Source: Gigaspora rosea
Lineage: Eukaryota; Glomeromycota; Glomeromycetes; Diversisporales; Gigasporaceae
NCBI GenBank assembly: GCA_003550325.1
Contig: QKWP01001084.1
Coordinates: forward strand, 107,838 to 171,837
Length of the DNA stretch: 64,000 bases
Direction of reading: 5' to 3'
Shown here: positions 12,548 to 22,829 of the stretch, piece after piece
Layout of the letters: each line of letters starts with the position of its first letter
Position numbering within the stretch: the stretch's first letter is position 1
Position numbers and translations under genes: made by a program
The notes under the pieces: generated by a model
Databases searched by the model: none
The model's input: only the letters and a program-made list of their open reading frames with translations
What the model was told of the DNA's origin: nothing

Positions 12548-13928
12548 GGGCTATTAATAGCACCGCTACAAATGATGACTTCTCCTTTTGAGCAATAAAA
12601 GCCTCATGTACAGTACTATTGCAAAAATATCTTACGTGGTTGCAATATTTTCTTTTTTATTCTTTTCGTCCCAAATAATTTCTAATACGTGAGCATATGA
12701 TCTAACATCTACAAAGTCATTTGGTTCTGAACCTGGATGAAATTCGACTTTTTTTAATGCATTTCTGAGATATCCATTAGCCAAAGAACATCTTTTTCTC
12801 TTTTCGTTGGTAGTTTATACATGTAATTTAATTAACATATTAAAATTATCAGTAACTATGGAATGTAGTTTATTAAAAAAATTATATGTATAGTTTATTA
12901 TTTTAAAAACCTGAAATCTTCCAACTCCATTTTGTCTTTCATCGTTAAAATCATTATTATAAGGAATTCCAAGGTTTTTCGCAGCATCAATCAAATTTGA
13001 CATAATATCGTATGCCCCATTATGAGGGTCTTGCACATGATGTAAACCATTAAATCCATGTAATTGTTTAAATTTCTCATCCGGGTTTTCTTGTGAATTG
13101 TTCTCTAATGCTTTGAATGCTTTTTTAAATATATATAAAATATATATATATAGAAGTTACTGTATATTTCTGAATAAAGTAATTTGAATAAATTGAATTA
13201 GCAAAATCATACGTACCTTCTAAACAATGATCCCAATCCCAAATTTTATATTCAGGACCTTGTGCTGCCCAATCATTGTATTGTTTCGCTTGACCTCGCC
13301 TAAAATGAAAAATCGGAATATGTATTAAAACAAAAAAATATGAAATACACATAACAAAGAAATAAGGTTGCGAAATTTGTATATAAACCATTGCATTCAA
13401 AGAACTGCATCCTCCCCAAACCTTTCCGTGTGGATAAGGAATCCTTTTTTTACCGTAACTTTTTTGGTAGGATTTACATGACTTTTCATTTTTTGTTCTT
13501 GAGTAACATATCCCCAATCACAGTCATATAATCGGAAAGCCTATGTTAAAGAAATAATATGAATAACTAAATAAAAAAAAAACTGTAAGAGTTTAACGGA
13601 AAAGTTTAGCGAAAAACGTTCTTTACCTTAAACCAAGTACATGGCAAGCTAATTAAACCATTAGCATGAACATTAGGTCCTCCAGCCTCCAATACTAGAA
13701 TGTTAATATCTGGAATACCATGAATCAATTTTCTGGCAAGCACGCATCCTGCTGTACTCCTATGATAATAAAATCATAAGTTTCTTTAATTTTAAACTTT
13801 GCGTGTTTGTCATGATCGCAAATATTCTTCATCCAAAGTTCTCGAATTTTTGCATCCTTTTTCAAATCTTCTTGAGTTTTTTCAATTACGCTTGGAACTT
13901 TTTGACTCATATTTTTGTTAATAATCAA
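12548..13928 (-). pseudogene. GMC oxidoreductase 5' fragment (captured, broken)
   Basis: This is the N-terminal part of a GMC (glucose-methanol-choline) FAD oxidoreductase, read in pieces on the minus strand. In order: the start and YDFIIIG (13928 to about 13760); LARKLIHGIPDINILVLEAGG (about 13740); DWGYVTQEQ, then RIPYPHGKVWGGCSSLNAMV (13520-13390, GMC signature 1 region); GQAKQYNDWAAQGPEYKIWDW (about 13290); HGFNGLHHVQDPHNGAYD (about 13060); NLGIPYNNDFNDERQNGVGRFQ (about 12980-12915); and EVIICSGAINSPQ (about 12560, signature 2). Introns remain, for example donors GTACGT near 13215 and GTTTTT near 12912. Lesions: 4-5 bases are missing in the FAD GxGxxG motif after IIIG (about 13756), one base is missing near 13495, and the donor after AMVYI is lost (about 13378). 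The C-terminal half is absent. It lies wholly within the TIR element 11477-14475, so it is probably captured host sequence. It is not a working gene as read. Confidence 0.85.
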
Positions 13929-14700
13929 AAGGACTATTTGATCAGGTTGTATTTCATAGTGATTTTAATATCTTCATTCACATAATCAGGCTGTGGTCTA
14001 TATAACTAGTTGATTTTATACTGCTTAAATATGTATAGAATTTTTGTCTGTCTGGTATTGCGTCAAATTTTCGTTATCGTGAATAGATTTTATACAATCT
14101 ATACCGGTATTAAACTCGGCTTATTACATGCATATAAAATAAATATAGTTTGCTAGAGGTTTAAAATGATATATATCGGTTAATAAATCAGATTTTAATA
14201 TTTGACGATTTCAATTATTTAGGGAAATGATATTTGGTTTCTACGAATACCAAAACATACCTAATCTCTACACAAATCTACCAAACAATAGAATTCAAAT
14301 GTGGCAGTAATGTATCTTGAATCAGCGAGTAATCAATATAGCCAAAAGTTCTTTTACATAGCATCGTGAACATTTTTATTATACATTTATGATTGTTATA
14401 CAAAATAATCACACATCATCTTTATTGGCTATATACTATAATAAGTTGCCACCCGTTTATTTTACTAACCCCTAGGTATTACTCTAGTGTGATTTACTTA
14501 TTTTAGGTATATTTTAATAAGCCAGAGTAGAGTGATACCTAAATCACGTTGGTATAGAGTGACTTATACTCCTAAGTTACTCCGGAGCATTATACACCAT
14601 TAATATTCCTAGTGCCATGGCTTGATAACTAGTTAGCTATCACATCATTATTTGTCCAATCATCTAATAGAATCAAACATATGTCTAGTTTAATTTATTT

Positions 14701-15345
14701 TTGCATAATAATAGATTTTTTGATTAAAAAATTATTATGCAATTTTTATATTAAAAAATTAGTAAAATATTTTTAATTATAATTATTTAATAATTTTTTT
14801 TCTATTGTCTTTCTCCTATATAATCACCTTCTATATAATCACATCATAGTAAAATCTTTTTATAATCACACCAAAATTTGCAACCACTTTACTAATAAAA
14901 TTATAAAAAAAAGACTTTTTATAAGCACATTATAATAAAACCCTTTATACAATCACACAATTTGCATAATATGGACTGCGTGATTATAGAGGAGGAAAAC
15001 AGTAATTTTAAAGTTTTCAATCTTTGCTGCATCCTTAACAAAGTTACGTTTCAAAATTTACATATATATATTAAAATTTCAATTAAAGTATACATTTCAA
15101 ATTAACATATATATTTTACGGTATATATGCTGTATATGTTAATTTGAAACGTATACTTTAATTGAAATTTTAATATATACTGTATATGTAAATTTTGAAA
15201 ATGTAACTTTGTTAAGAATGCAGCAAAGATTGAAAGACTTTAAAATTGAAGAAAAAAAATTTTATTAATCAAAAATATTTTACTAATTTTTTTAATATAA
15301 AAAATTGTGTAATAATTTTTTAATCAAAAATCTATCATTATGCAA
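14701..15345. mobile_element. Nested large inverted-repeat element
   Basis: The outer arms TTGCATAATAATAGATTTTT... (14701-14770) and their inverse (15268-15344) enclose further arms at about 14999-15112 and 15133-15248. The inner arms begin TCAATCTTTGCTGCATCCTT and end AATGCAGCAAAGATTGA, with a short TA-rich centre. Between outer and inner arms (about 14820-14990) lies CTATATAATCACCTTC ... GTGATTATAGAGGAGG, which resembles the termini of the element at 51897-52918. This is probably one element inserted in another. No coding sequence is seen. Confidence 0.65.
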
Positions 15346-17270
15346 TTAAATGATTGACCACTCCAATTTCAAAAATTATTACCTATGGCAATTTATGATT
15401 CGTGGAACAGCAACAAAAAATGGCATAACTTAAAAACAAAAACTTTTTTAAAGCTTTTCTTGGCCAATCTGTAGCTTTAAGTCTTAATTACGATTGTTTA
15501 ATTTTAAGTAATCAATTAAAATTTACTAGTAGTTAGCAATTTTTATGTTATTTTTAATCAATCACAATAAAATAAGCCAATCAGAATCGAGTATTTGTTT
15601 GAAAATTTTGGCGCGGTTTATGCTTTATGACTTACCTCCCGTGATTTTTATCCAATAAACCCAATGAAACTCAATTACAATATCATATGATAATTCATAA
15701 CAAAATGTCTGATTCTATATCATATGACATTATGATCATCTGCCATAGTAACACATAATTTCATATGAGTTTGTCGAATATGCGATGTGATCGAGGTCAA
15801 TTATGCAATGGATGCGAAATAACTTTAAAATGCGAAATAATTAAATGGATGATGCGTTTTTAAGAGGTGCGATGAAAAAAAATGGTGAATTATGCGCTTT
15901 CACATAATCCTGGACACCCTAATCACCAGTTCAGTAGCGAATGAATTTCTAGGAACGACAACCAATCAGATCGATTTTTATTCAAGTTATCTTATTGTGC
16001 ACCATAATTGAGGGAAGAATGTGACCTGTTCTTATGACCATAAATCGCTTTTTGAGAAAAAATGATTTTTGCGCCAATATAAAAATACCAATTATTTTAC
16101 ATACATGAGTTTGAAACCAACAATTTTATTATCTTGGATCAGTTCTCATAGGAGTAAAATCTAGTGGCTGTGGTGACCGTCGAATTATTATTCGTTTATA
16201 TTGAAATGAATCCTTTTTTTCTATGGTTTATTTTACCAAAAGAATTTGATTAGAATTTATTGTAAAGAAAATTAAGGGACTATAATAAAAAAAAAAATTC
16301 ATTCTGAGATACGTATTGTCTGTTTATCAATTTTATCCTTATTATCGTCTCTTTTTACAGGATGACTGGATATTATTGTGATGAACACAGAAAGTAACAC
16401 CACTAATAAGGTAATAACCTGATCGTCAACTTTCATTGTTTCTTTTCTTTTTCTTATTAATAATAATCTCAATTATGTACTACTAAATTGAAAATAGATA
16501 TTAGCCGATTCACCACTTGGAGAATGAGCTAAACTAACATGGAATTTTTACCGAATATGGTGACGGTTACGCGCGTTATTAATTAGTATTAGAGAAAAAA
16601 AATGATCCCAAATAACAATATAACAATACATATATTTATGACAAATTTCGTGGCTTTGAAGTTTGGTTTTGATTCTCTATCCATTGTGGGCTTAGATATA
16701 CAATTTAAGCATTCGAAAAATGTGACATTCGTTATTATCAATAAAGTCGCTGGCGCGCATACGTTGTTACGTATGAGATCCCAAATTCAAAAATTCTGAC
16801 AATTCATTATTTTTTAATAAGATAAAGCAAAGGATATGTTTGCGATACGATTCCCCGAAAATTTATTTCCCTGACAGGCCACTTATTCGACATCACACAG
16901 GTGACAATCTGTTAAAAATGTATAGCCGCAATTAACCCTATGTGATGTGATATAGTAAGCTGTTTGGATTTTGACTTTTAATATGTACTAGCTAACAACA
17001 TGTTGTGACACTACGTATTATGTCTGATCTAACGTTGACGAAGGCAGATAGCGATAGTAGATTTCTTTTACGTATATCGATATATATATTCTATAACATG
17101 ATCAATATTACTTAAAGCGGGATGAAAAATGTCGTATTGATTAATGAAAATCTTGGTTGGATTGTATTCGTTACATTATGTAGGTCAAGCATTCTCTTCG
17201 TAAGATGTCATCACGTGTCATCACGTAAAATGCCGTAAAGTACTTGAATAAAACAAAAATAATAAAGTGC
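15346..17270. other. Region without a supported gene
   Basis: A possible orphan exon lies at about 16362-16411 (+): it follows a CTCTTTTTACAG acceptor, contains ATGAACACAGAAAGTAACAC, and ends before GTAATA. I found no partner exon. The 65-codon frame at 16602-16799 has no recognisable domain and is not called. The last eight bases (17263-17270, TAAAGTGC) are a target duplication of the next element. Confidence 0.35.
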
Positions 17271-17392
17271 GCTAGGATGGCATGTCACAATGTCGAATTT
17301 GTTTCAATTTTTTTGGACATATGTCCAATTGAAAATGGACATATGTCCAAAAAAAATTGAAATCAATTGGACATAGTGACGTGCCATCCCTG
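17271..17392. mobile_element. Palindromic hAT-like MITE, 122 bp
   Basis: It is a near-perfect hairpin: GGATGGCATGTCAC ... TTTTTTTGGACATATGTCC, a short spacer, then the reverse back to GTGACGTGCCATCCCTG. Perfect 8-bp duplications TAAAGTGC flank it (17263-17270 and 17393-17400). The 8-bp duplication and the CAGGGATGG-type end fit the hAT superfamily. It is non-coding. Confidence 0.8.
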
Positions 17393-17400
17393 TAAAGTGC

Positions 17401-19490
17401 GTGACTCATACTAAAGGCTTTGTTGAGTCCATTGAATGAAATAGTAATTTATTAACGTTAATATCACTTTAATATGGTAGTTAATCTCTCCATAAAATAA
17501 AATCAGATGATTTGGTGAATGAATTAATGTTTCCTTTAACGATACATTTTGCTTGATTTTTGGAATCGTACCATATATGTAATATATATCATTTACATGT
17601 AATTATTAGACTCAGAATATCTTATGTAATTTTTCTTTAAATGCTACGTAAACTTTTCTGCCTTAAGCAATTAAAGTGATGTAATTGGTAATATTCCTGT
17701 TTTTTTTTTTTAAAAAAAAAAACAAATCTGGATTAATCTTTTTAAATCCACTATCGCATTGCATTAGGAGTTTGTAAATTAACAAAAACATTGCGCATTT
17801 TTATAAAATAAATTCAAGTAGCATATCTGCTACGTCAAATTATATACCGGAAAAATAAAAAATATTAATTTTGGAAACTCATTACCCGTTACTGCATTAT
17901 ATATATCGGATAGTGTACAGGGAGTGGTATCAAGTTTTTAAGAGGGAATTTCAGCCTTATTACATAAGGCTTGTGATGCTCAAATTATTGCGTCATCAGA
18001 ACAATATATGGAACTCTAAAATTTTTTTTCCTAAAACATTTAATTAAGCCTCAAACTGTAATGATAATCACTTAAATTGGTTGGACAACAAATCAGATTA
18101 TTACGTTAGTGTGATTAAAGACTACTTTCGTAGCATGCGTTAATAATGGTATCTAAAAATAGGAAACGCTGCACAAAAAACCGTTTAGTGTTAATAAATC
18201 TAAGAAATAACCCCTGCAAAAAATTGTTATAAATTTTCGTGTATGCAAGATTAAGTACTTTTACTTCAAAAACTTGTTTAGAATTAAAAATGACGATTTT
18301 AAATTGTAATGGTAGAGTCAAAATATTTTTGCGCAAAGTTGTTCCTTATACTGGTCACGGGAAAGTTCGCTTTAACATCGAATAGCGATAGTGCATACGT
18401 TATCATGAAATCTAATCGATTTTGATTATATTAATCTGGCACGCGACCAATCACTCTGGCAAATGATTGGATTCGAATTAATTCATAAACAGTCGTGACT
18501 CGAGTATGATTACTCTGAAACGAAAATTAGATGTTATACAATTCATGATTATAAGGATATATGACTGAATGCTTGTACAATTAACATATTGAAGTTGATA
18601 TGGCATATTACTTATTGATCTGAAAACTACCAAATGGCAATAAATACAAAATATATTATCAACTGTGGTAAGAATGTTTATTACTCTCGTTAAAAAAATT
18701 ATATAATAGATGCTAATAGATGTGTTAAAAAAATAAATCCGAAATTTGGTCAAGAAAATTATATTGACGTTATATCGACGTTAATTCGTAGTTATAAAAA
18801 TTTAACGAATTTGATTTTTTATTATCAAAAGAAATAAAATGCTGTATATATCCTTTCGAAGCGTCAAAATCATTCGAAGTACGGTATATTCGAAATGACA
18901 AATCTTAATGTAGATTAGTAGATTAGAAGGTCTGAAACTTATCTGTTTACAAATGTATCATTTTTTGTGGTAGATCAACGATATAATACTGATATAATGC
19001 TAGATAGTCACATGAAGACGCTACTAATTATTTTCATGTGATGAATTAGTATCACATCCCGTGCCTTATGTGGCCCTTAGGGGTAGTTCCTGATTTTTAC
19101 GGTGGTTTTGTTATTTTCTTATTGTAGTTCTTAATGGCAGTTCTATCATCATTTTGGATGTGATTCTTTCATTTATTTCTTTGTCAGAAAGAATGCGCAG
19201 CAAAAAAATAAAAAAAAGAAAATAAATAAAATTATCTAACCTTATTTATTATTATTATCATTATTTAAAAACTTTTTTTATTAATGTTTTATAAAAAAAA
19301 AAATATACAATTCTCTTGAACTTTAACGTTAAAAAAAAAACGCTAGTCACTAATTAACCAATCATATTTCAAGCTACCCTGGGCTAGGATAAAATTGTAA
19401 ACTCCAGGTATATATTGGGTTCTCGTTCAAGATTGATTTATTTAATGCTTGAAACCGAAATTTTTTGATTTTTTTACATCGACTTAAATG
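17401..19490. other. Intergenic region 3' of the F-box gene
   Basis: I see no supported gene. A T12-A11 run lies at 17700-17722. AT-rich frames at 18115-18336 and 18478-18753 (minus) have no recognisable domain. The stretch just before 19490 should hold the 3' end of the F-box transcript. Confidence 0.4.
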
Positions 19491-21056
19491 TCAATCATCA
19501 CGTTGACATTTCCTTTGGTAAAATTTTAAATGACTTTCTACGGGTGCATCGACTTCGGGTATTACTTCTCTAACTTTATCAAAAGATTCCATTCTGTTAT
19601 ATACGGCGCGATACACCCCGAGATATTGTAAAGTCTTTCCTAAATATTGTACGACAAGCTCAAGATATTCATCAGTGATACATTCACATCCTGAAAGTGT
19701 TAGCCAAGTTAATGGAGCTTTACAATTTTTAAGAAAAGATTCAAAAGCCGTTGTGGTAAATGACCATTCCGATGAAATATTTAACCTTCGAAGGCTATCT
19801 GGTATTGATTGACCTATTGCTGGTAAAAAAGTTTCGGCATCTAAACTTGCTCCATAAATTGCCAAATTTTCAAGTTCTTGTGAACTACACAAGAGAGTAC
19901 AAATTGCTGATACTTCTTCAATACCATGAATCTGATTTGATTCAAATTTAGTAAGATTCGGACAATTTTTAACAAGCGCGTTAATTACTTGTACTAAATA
20001 TTTCGTACTTTGCGTTGAACATAACGTTACTTCGCGCAAGCTAATATTAGCATTATAAGCTAATGATGTTACGATATCAACAGGAATATCAGAATTTGAA
20101 ATATTCAATTGTGATAATTTGGATAATGGTGATTCTATCATTGGACTACACATCTCTGTAGTTAATCCATCACAACCATCAAATTCCAAAATTTCCAAAT
20201 TCTTACAAGCACCAATTCCGAAAAATGGAGGTTGACCTTCAAATCTAACATAACTTAATTTTAATCGAGTTAAAGTTTCGGATTGACTTTGTAAAGCAGT
20301 AATAATTCTTCCACCAGTATCATGCCCATAATAATCACCATGAAGTTCTAAATCTTGTAAATTTCTTTGAGCTTGAATAAAAACAACCAATCCTTCTACT
20401 TCAACTTCGAATTTTTCGGTATTTCTACATTGTTTCTCATTATCCCATTCATATACTGGAAGATATGTCTTCAATTGACATACACCATGACAAACTGAGA
20501 ATTTTTCAAAATATTTACGTAATCTTTTTCCAGTAAGAGTTAATCTACGAATATGTTGTAAACAAGATTCGGCGCCTGGATAAGATGTAATATCATATCT
20601 TTCGAGTAACCAGGTTGCATCACAGGAAAACCGATAAATAGCGGGACATCGACTTACAAAAAGTTTCAATAATAATTCTGTAAGTATAAAACGACCTTCT
20701 GCACCAATGCATTCATCTCTTCGAAGATTACACCACCACCATAAATGGTGATAAAGACCTCCAAGGTGAAGAACACGCCGATACTTTGCATAATCAAAAG
20801 TTGGTGGTGACTCGGTTGAAGGTGGAAGATTTAAACCGTTATCATTGAGTATTTGTTTTTCTTCTTCTGATAAACATGCAATATATACTTCAACTAATTG
20901 TTTAGACATATAAGCATTTGGACTTCTCCATAAGATCGGTACAACTTCTTGACACCAGTGCCAATTAACCAAAAGACACGAGTGTAAAGAAATTTTATCC
21001 TCTTCAATACATTCAAATATTTTACGAAGGCAAAGGTTAGGTAAAGAAGAAGCCAT
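19491..21056 (-). CDS. F-box protein with leucine-rich repeats
   Basis: This is a 521-residue single-exon protein. Residues about 3-45 form an F-box: SLPNLCLRKIFECIEED, then a cysteine/tryptophan-rich LLVNWHWCQEVVPILWRSP. The rest shows irregular leucine-rich repeats, for example NLQDLELHG, LTRLKLSY, CKNLEILEFDGC, LSKLSQLNISN, SLREVTLCS, SLRRLNISSEW and LTWLTLSGCECITD. In the known family, the F-box binds Skp1 in an SCF ubiquitin ligase and the LRRs select the substrate. The substrate cannot be read here. Such genes form large families in early-diverging fungi. The gene is divergent from RIB4, with 325 bp between the two start codons. The first ATG gives a complete F-box, which supports the start. 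Nothing suggests damage. Confidence 0.92.
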   Translation of the reverse strand: MASSLPNLCLRKIFECIEEDKISLHSCLLVNWHWCQEVVPILWRSPNAYMSKQLVEVYIACLSEEEKQILNDNGLNLPPSTESPPTFDYAKYRRVLHLGGLYHHLWWWCNLRRDECIGAEGRFILTELLLKLFVSRCPAIYRFSCDATWLLERYDITSYPGAESCLQHIRRLTLTGKRLRKYFEKFSVCHGVCQLKTYLPVYEWDNEKQCRNTEKFEVEVEGLVVFIQAQRNLQDLELHGDYYGHDTGGRIITALQSQSETLTRLKLSYVRFEGQPPFFGIGACKNLEILEFDGCDGLTTEMCSPMIESPLSKLSQLNISNSDIPVDIVTSLAYNANISLREVTLCSTQSTKYLVQVINALVKNCPNLTKFESNQIHGIEEVSAICTLLCSSQELENLAIYGASLDAETFLPAIGQSIPDSLRRLNISSEWSFTTTAFESFLKNCKAPLTWLTLSGCECITDEYLELVVQYLGKTLQYLGVYRAVYNRMESFDKVREVIPEVDAPVESHLKFYQRKCQRDD

Positions 21057-21310
21057 TTTTACTTTACTTTTTTTGATATATTTTAATTTTTCTTAAGTGG
21101 GTTGAGAGAGTTCTTATCAACAATTCTTGTAACTTATCTTTTTATGTCATGTGTGCAGTTGCAGGGGTGTACGTAAATTACATAATTTTCGATCATCCAT
21201 CTTGATATAAATATCTATATATTTATCTATGCTTGTTTTCACTACGTTAATGGTCACACCTTTGGTAAAAAAAAAAATGTAGCCACTTTTTTTTTTTTTT
21301 CGGAAATAAA

Positions 21311-21361
21311 TTTCGGTTAAACTGTATATAAAGTTTTTTATATAATATAATTTAACCGAAA
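21311..21361 (+). promoter_or_regulatory. TATA box framed by an inverted repeat, upstream of RIB4
   Basis: TATATAAA at 21325-21332 lies about 50 bp upstream of the RIB4 ATG. It is framed by the exact inverted pair TTTCGGTTAAA (21311-21321) and TTTAACCGAAA (21351-21361). The region lies in the 325-bp spacer shared with the divergent F-box gene. The TATA call is by motif and position. Any role for the inverted repeat is inference. Confidence 0.5.
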
Positions 21362-21381
21362 ATTTTGTTCCGAAAAGAAAA

Positions 21382-21909
21382 ATGACTACATTTACGAAAG
21401 GTGTGACTCCTTCAACCGAAAAATATGACGGTTCTTCTTTACGTGTCTTGATAGTTCACACTCGTTGGAATTATGAGATCGTAGAAGCTTTAGTTCGTGG
21501 TGCAACTGAGACGATGACTTCAGAATATAACGTGAAAGCAGAAAATATTTCCGTTCAATCAGTCTCTGGTTCTTATGAACTTCCTTTTGCTGCGCAAAGT
21601 CTTATTAAGGCTTCGAAAATGGGTACCCAATGGTTTAATGTCGTTATTTGTATTGGAGTTTTAATCAAAGGTTCAACAATGCATTTTGAATATATCGCGG
21701 AAGCTGTAAGCCAAGGAATAATGAGGGTTAGTTTGGATAGTGGTGTACCTATTGTTTTTGGTGTTCTCACTTGTTTGGATGATGAACAAGCATTGGAAAG
21801 GGCCGGTTTAGGAAACAAAGAATCTAAACATAATCATGGAATTGACTGGGGACGATGCGCTGTTGAAATGGGTGTTAAGAATCATAAGTGGATGTCTGGG
21901 ACTATTTAA
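21382..21909 (+). CDS. RIB4: 6,7-dimethyl-8-ribityllumazine synthase
   Basis: A 175-residue intronless protein of normal length for the family. It condenses 5-amino-6-ribitylaminouracil with 3,4-dihydroxy-2-butanone 4-phosphate to make 6,7-dimethyl-8-ribityllumazine, the step before riboflavin synthase. Visible motifs: VLIVHTRWN at 22-30 (substrate-ring contact around W29-N30), SGSYELP at 62-68, IGVLIKGSTMHFEYI at 91-105 with the expected catalytic His at 101, and VPIVFGVLT at 122-130. The C-terminal NHGIDWGRCAVEM also fits. The 62-68 and 91-105 blocks match fungal enzymes, which form pentamers. The start follows a TATA box at about -50. No lesion is seen. It is divergent from the F-box gene; the next gene (FIT) is on the same strand about 0.9 kb on. 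There is no operon-type link. Confidence 0.97.
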   Translation: MTTFTKGVTPSTEKYDGSSLRVLIVHTRWNYEIVEALVRGATETMTSEYNVKAENISVQSVSGSYELPFAAQSLIKASKMGTQWFNVVICIGVLIKGSTMHFEYIAEAVSQGIMRVSLDSGVPIVFGVLTCLDDEQALERAGLGNKESKHNHGIDWGRCAVEMGVKNHKWMSGTI

Positions 21910-22736
21910 ATGAGGGGTGTGTAGATTCTCGTTTAACGTTAATTTAAAATTTTGATAATTTTGTTCCAATTTAAGAAATCTAATAAAATTAATGTACTAT
22001 AAATAAAAATTGACACGTTTTTGCATAATTATATATGCGTTATATTTAAATATATAGATTCAACCAAACTAAAACTATCTCGCGAGAACCTTTCTAAACC
22101 CAAAATAGTAGACATTGTTTAGAAGAATTATTATTGTTAATAAGTTTGTGTTGGTTAATTCAATCTTCAAAACCCAGATTCTATTTCAGATGATATTCCA
22201 GTACCGGTAATAAACAACTCTTAAGTATTTAATATGTTACCAAAATAAATTGCTTAATTCATGTACATTTAACAATTGATATGATTTCTCGTTAAATGTA
22301 TTTTTAATTCCAAAAGATCTTATGCTCTTTTTGCTTTTCTATGAATTAAAGAGTTAATTAAATTAATACTTTATATACAGTATAATGAAATCGTAACCTG
22401 ATTTTTCCAAGTTTTAGAAGTAAAGTTAAATGTAACCAGCGATATTTCATGTTTTACAATATCGATATTATAAATTTGACAAATCCGAGATTTCGTTGTT
22501 CCCAAGTAATCTTACCTTTTCATCCTCTATATGGCACAAGGCATATATTATACATCAACAAAATAATTATTGAGAAAAATGATATATGAAGCAACATGAA
22601 ACCGAATTAAAATCGATTCTGGCCATATTCGTTGAATATTTAACGTTAAATGTTCCGTACGTATCAAATTAATCTAAATCAGAAATAGCTCAATTGATAT
22701 TGATAGTCATGTGCAGCGCAATGCAAGTGATGGGGA
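21910..22736. other. Spacer between RIB4 and the FIT gene
   Basis: AT-rich, with no gene or clear repeat. It should hold the RIB4 3' UTR and the FIT upstream region. Confidence 0.5.
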
Positions 22737-22747
22737 TTTTCACGTGT
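22737..22747 (+). promoter_or_regulatory. CACGTG E-box / ICRE-like site upstream of the FIT gene
   Basis: TTTTCACGTGT at 22737-22747 lies about 83 bp upstream of the FIT start codon. It matches the yeast inositol/choline response element TYTTCACATGY at all but one position and contains the bHLH core CACGTG. In yeast this element binds Ino2/Ino4. A regulatory role here is inference from one match. Confidence 0.3.
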
Positions 22748-22829
22748 AAAATGACATAATTTTTTAATAATTGTTTGTTTTAATTGTTTTAATTCGCCTT
22801 TCTCCTCTTCCTCTTTAGTTTTTTTAATA

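Larger units (their letters stand above)
11477..14475. mobile_element. TIR DNA transposon, non-autonomous, carrying a GMC gene fragment
   Basis: It starts CTAGGGGTTAGTAAAA at 11477 and ends with the reverse complement TTTTACTAACCCCTAG at 14475. It is flanked by perfect 7-bp duplications GTATTAC (11470-11476 and 14476-14482). The termini match the 7.7-kb element at 38416-46133, and homology goes on inside the ends. From 14460 inward (reverse strand) the words AGCCAATAAA, GTATAACAATCAT, ACTTTTGGC and CTGATTCAAG match 38450-38590. From 11510 inward, GTTACACAAG matches the other end. It has no transposase. Its interior is a degenerate repeat patch (about 11875-12215) plus a broken GMC oxidoreductase fragment (12548-13928). 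It is best read as a relative of the long element that lost its own gene and took up a host gene segment. Confidence 0.85.

Noticed and set aside
18115-18753. Two minus-strand frames of 73 and 91 codons
   Set aside because: AT-rich, no domain, no supported splice partners.
21573-21818. Antisense frame in RIB4
   Set aside because: Shadow of the lumazine synthase gene.
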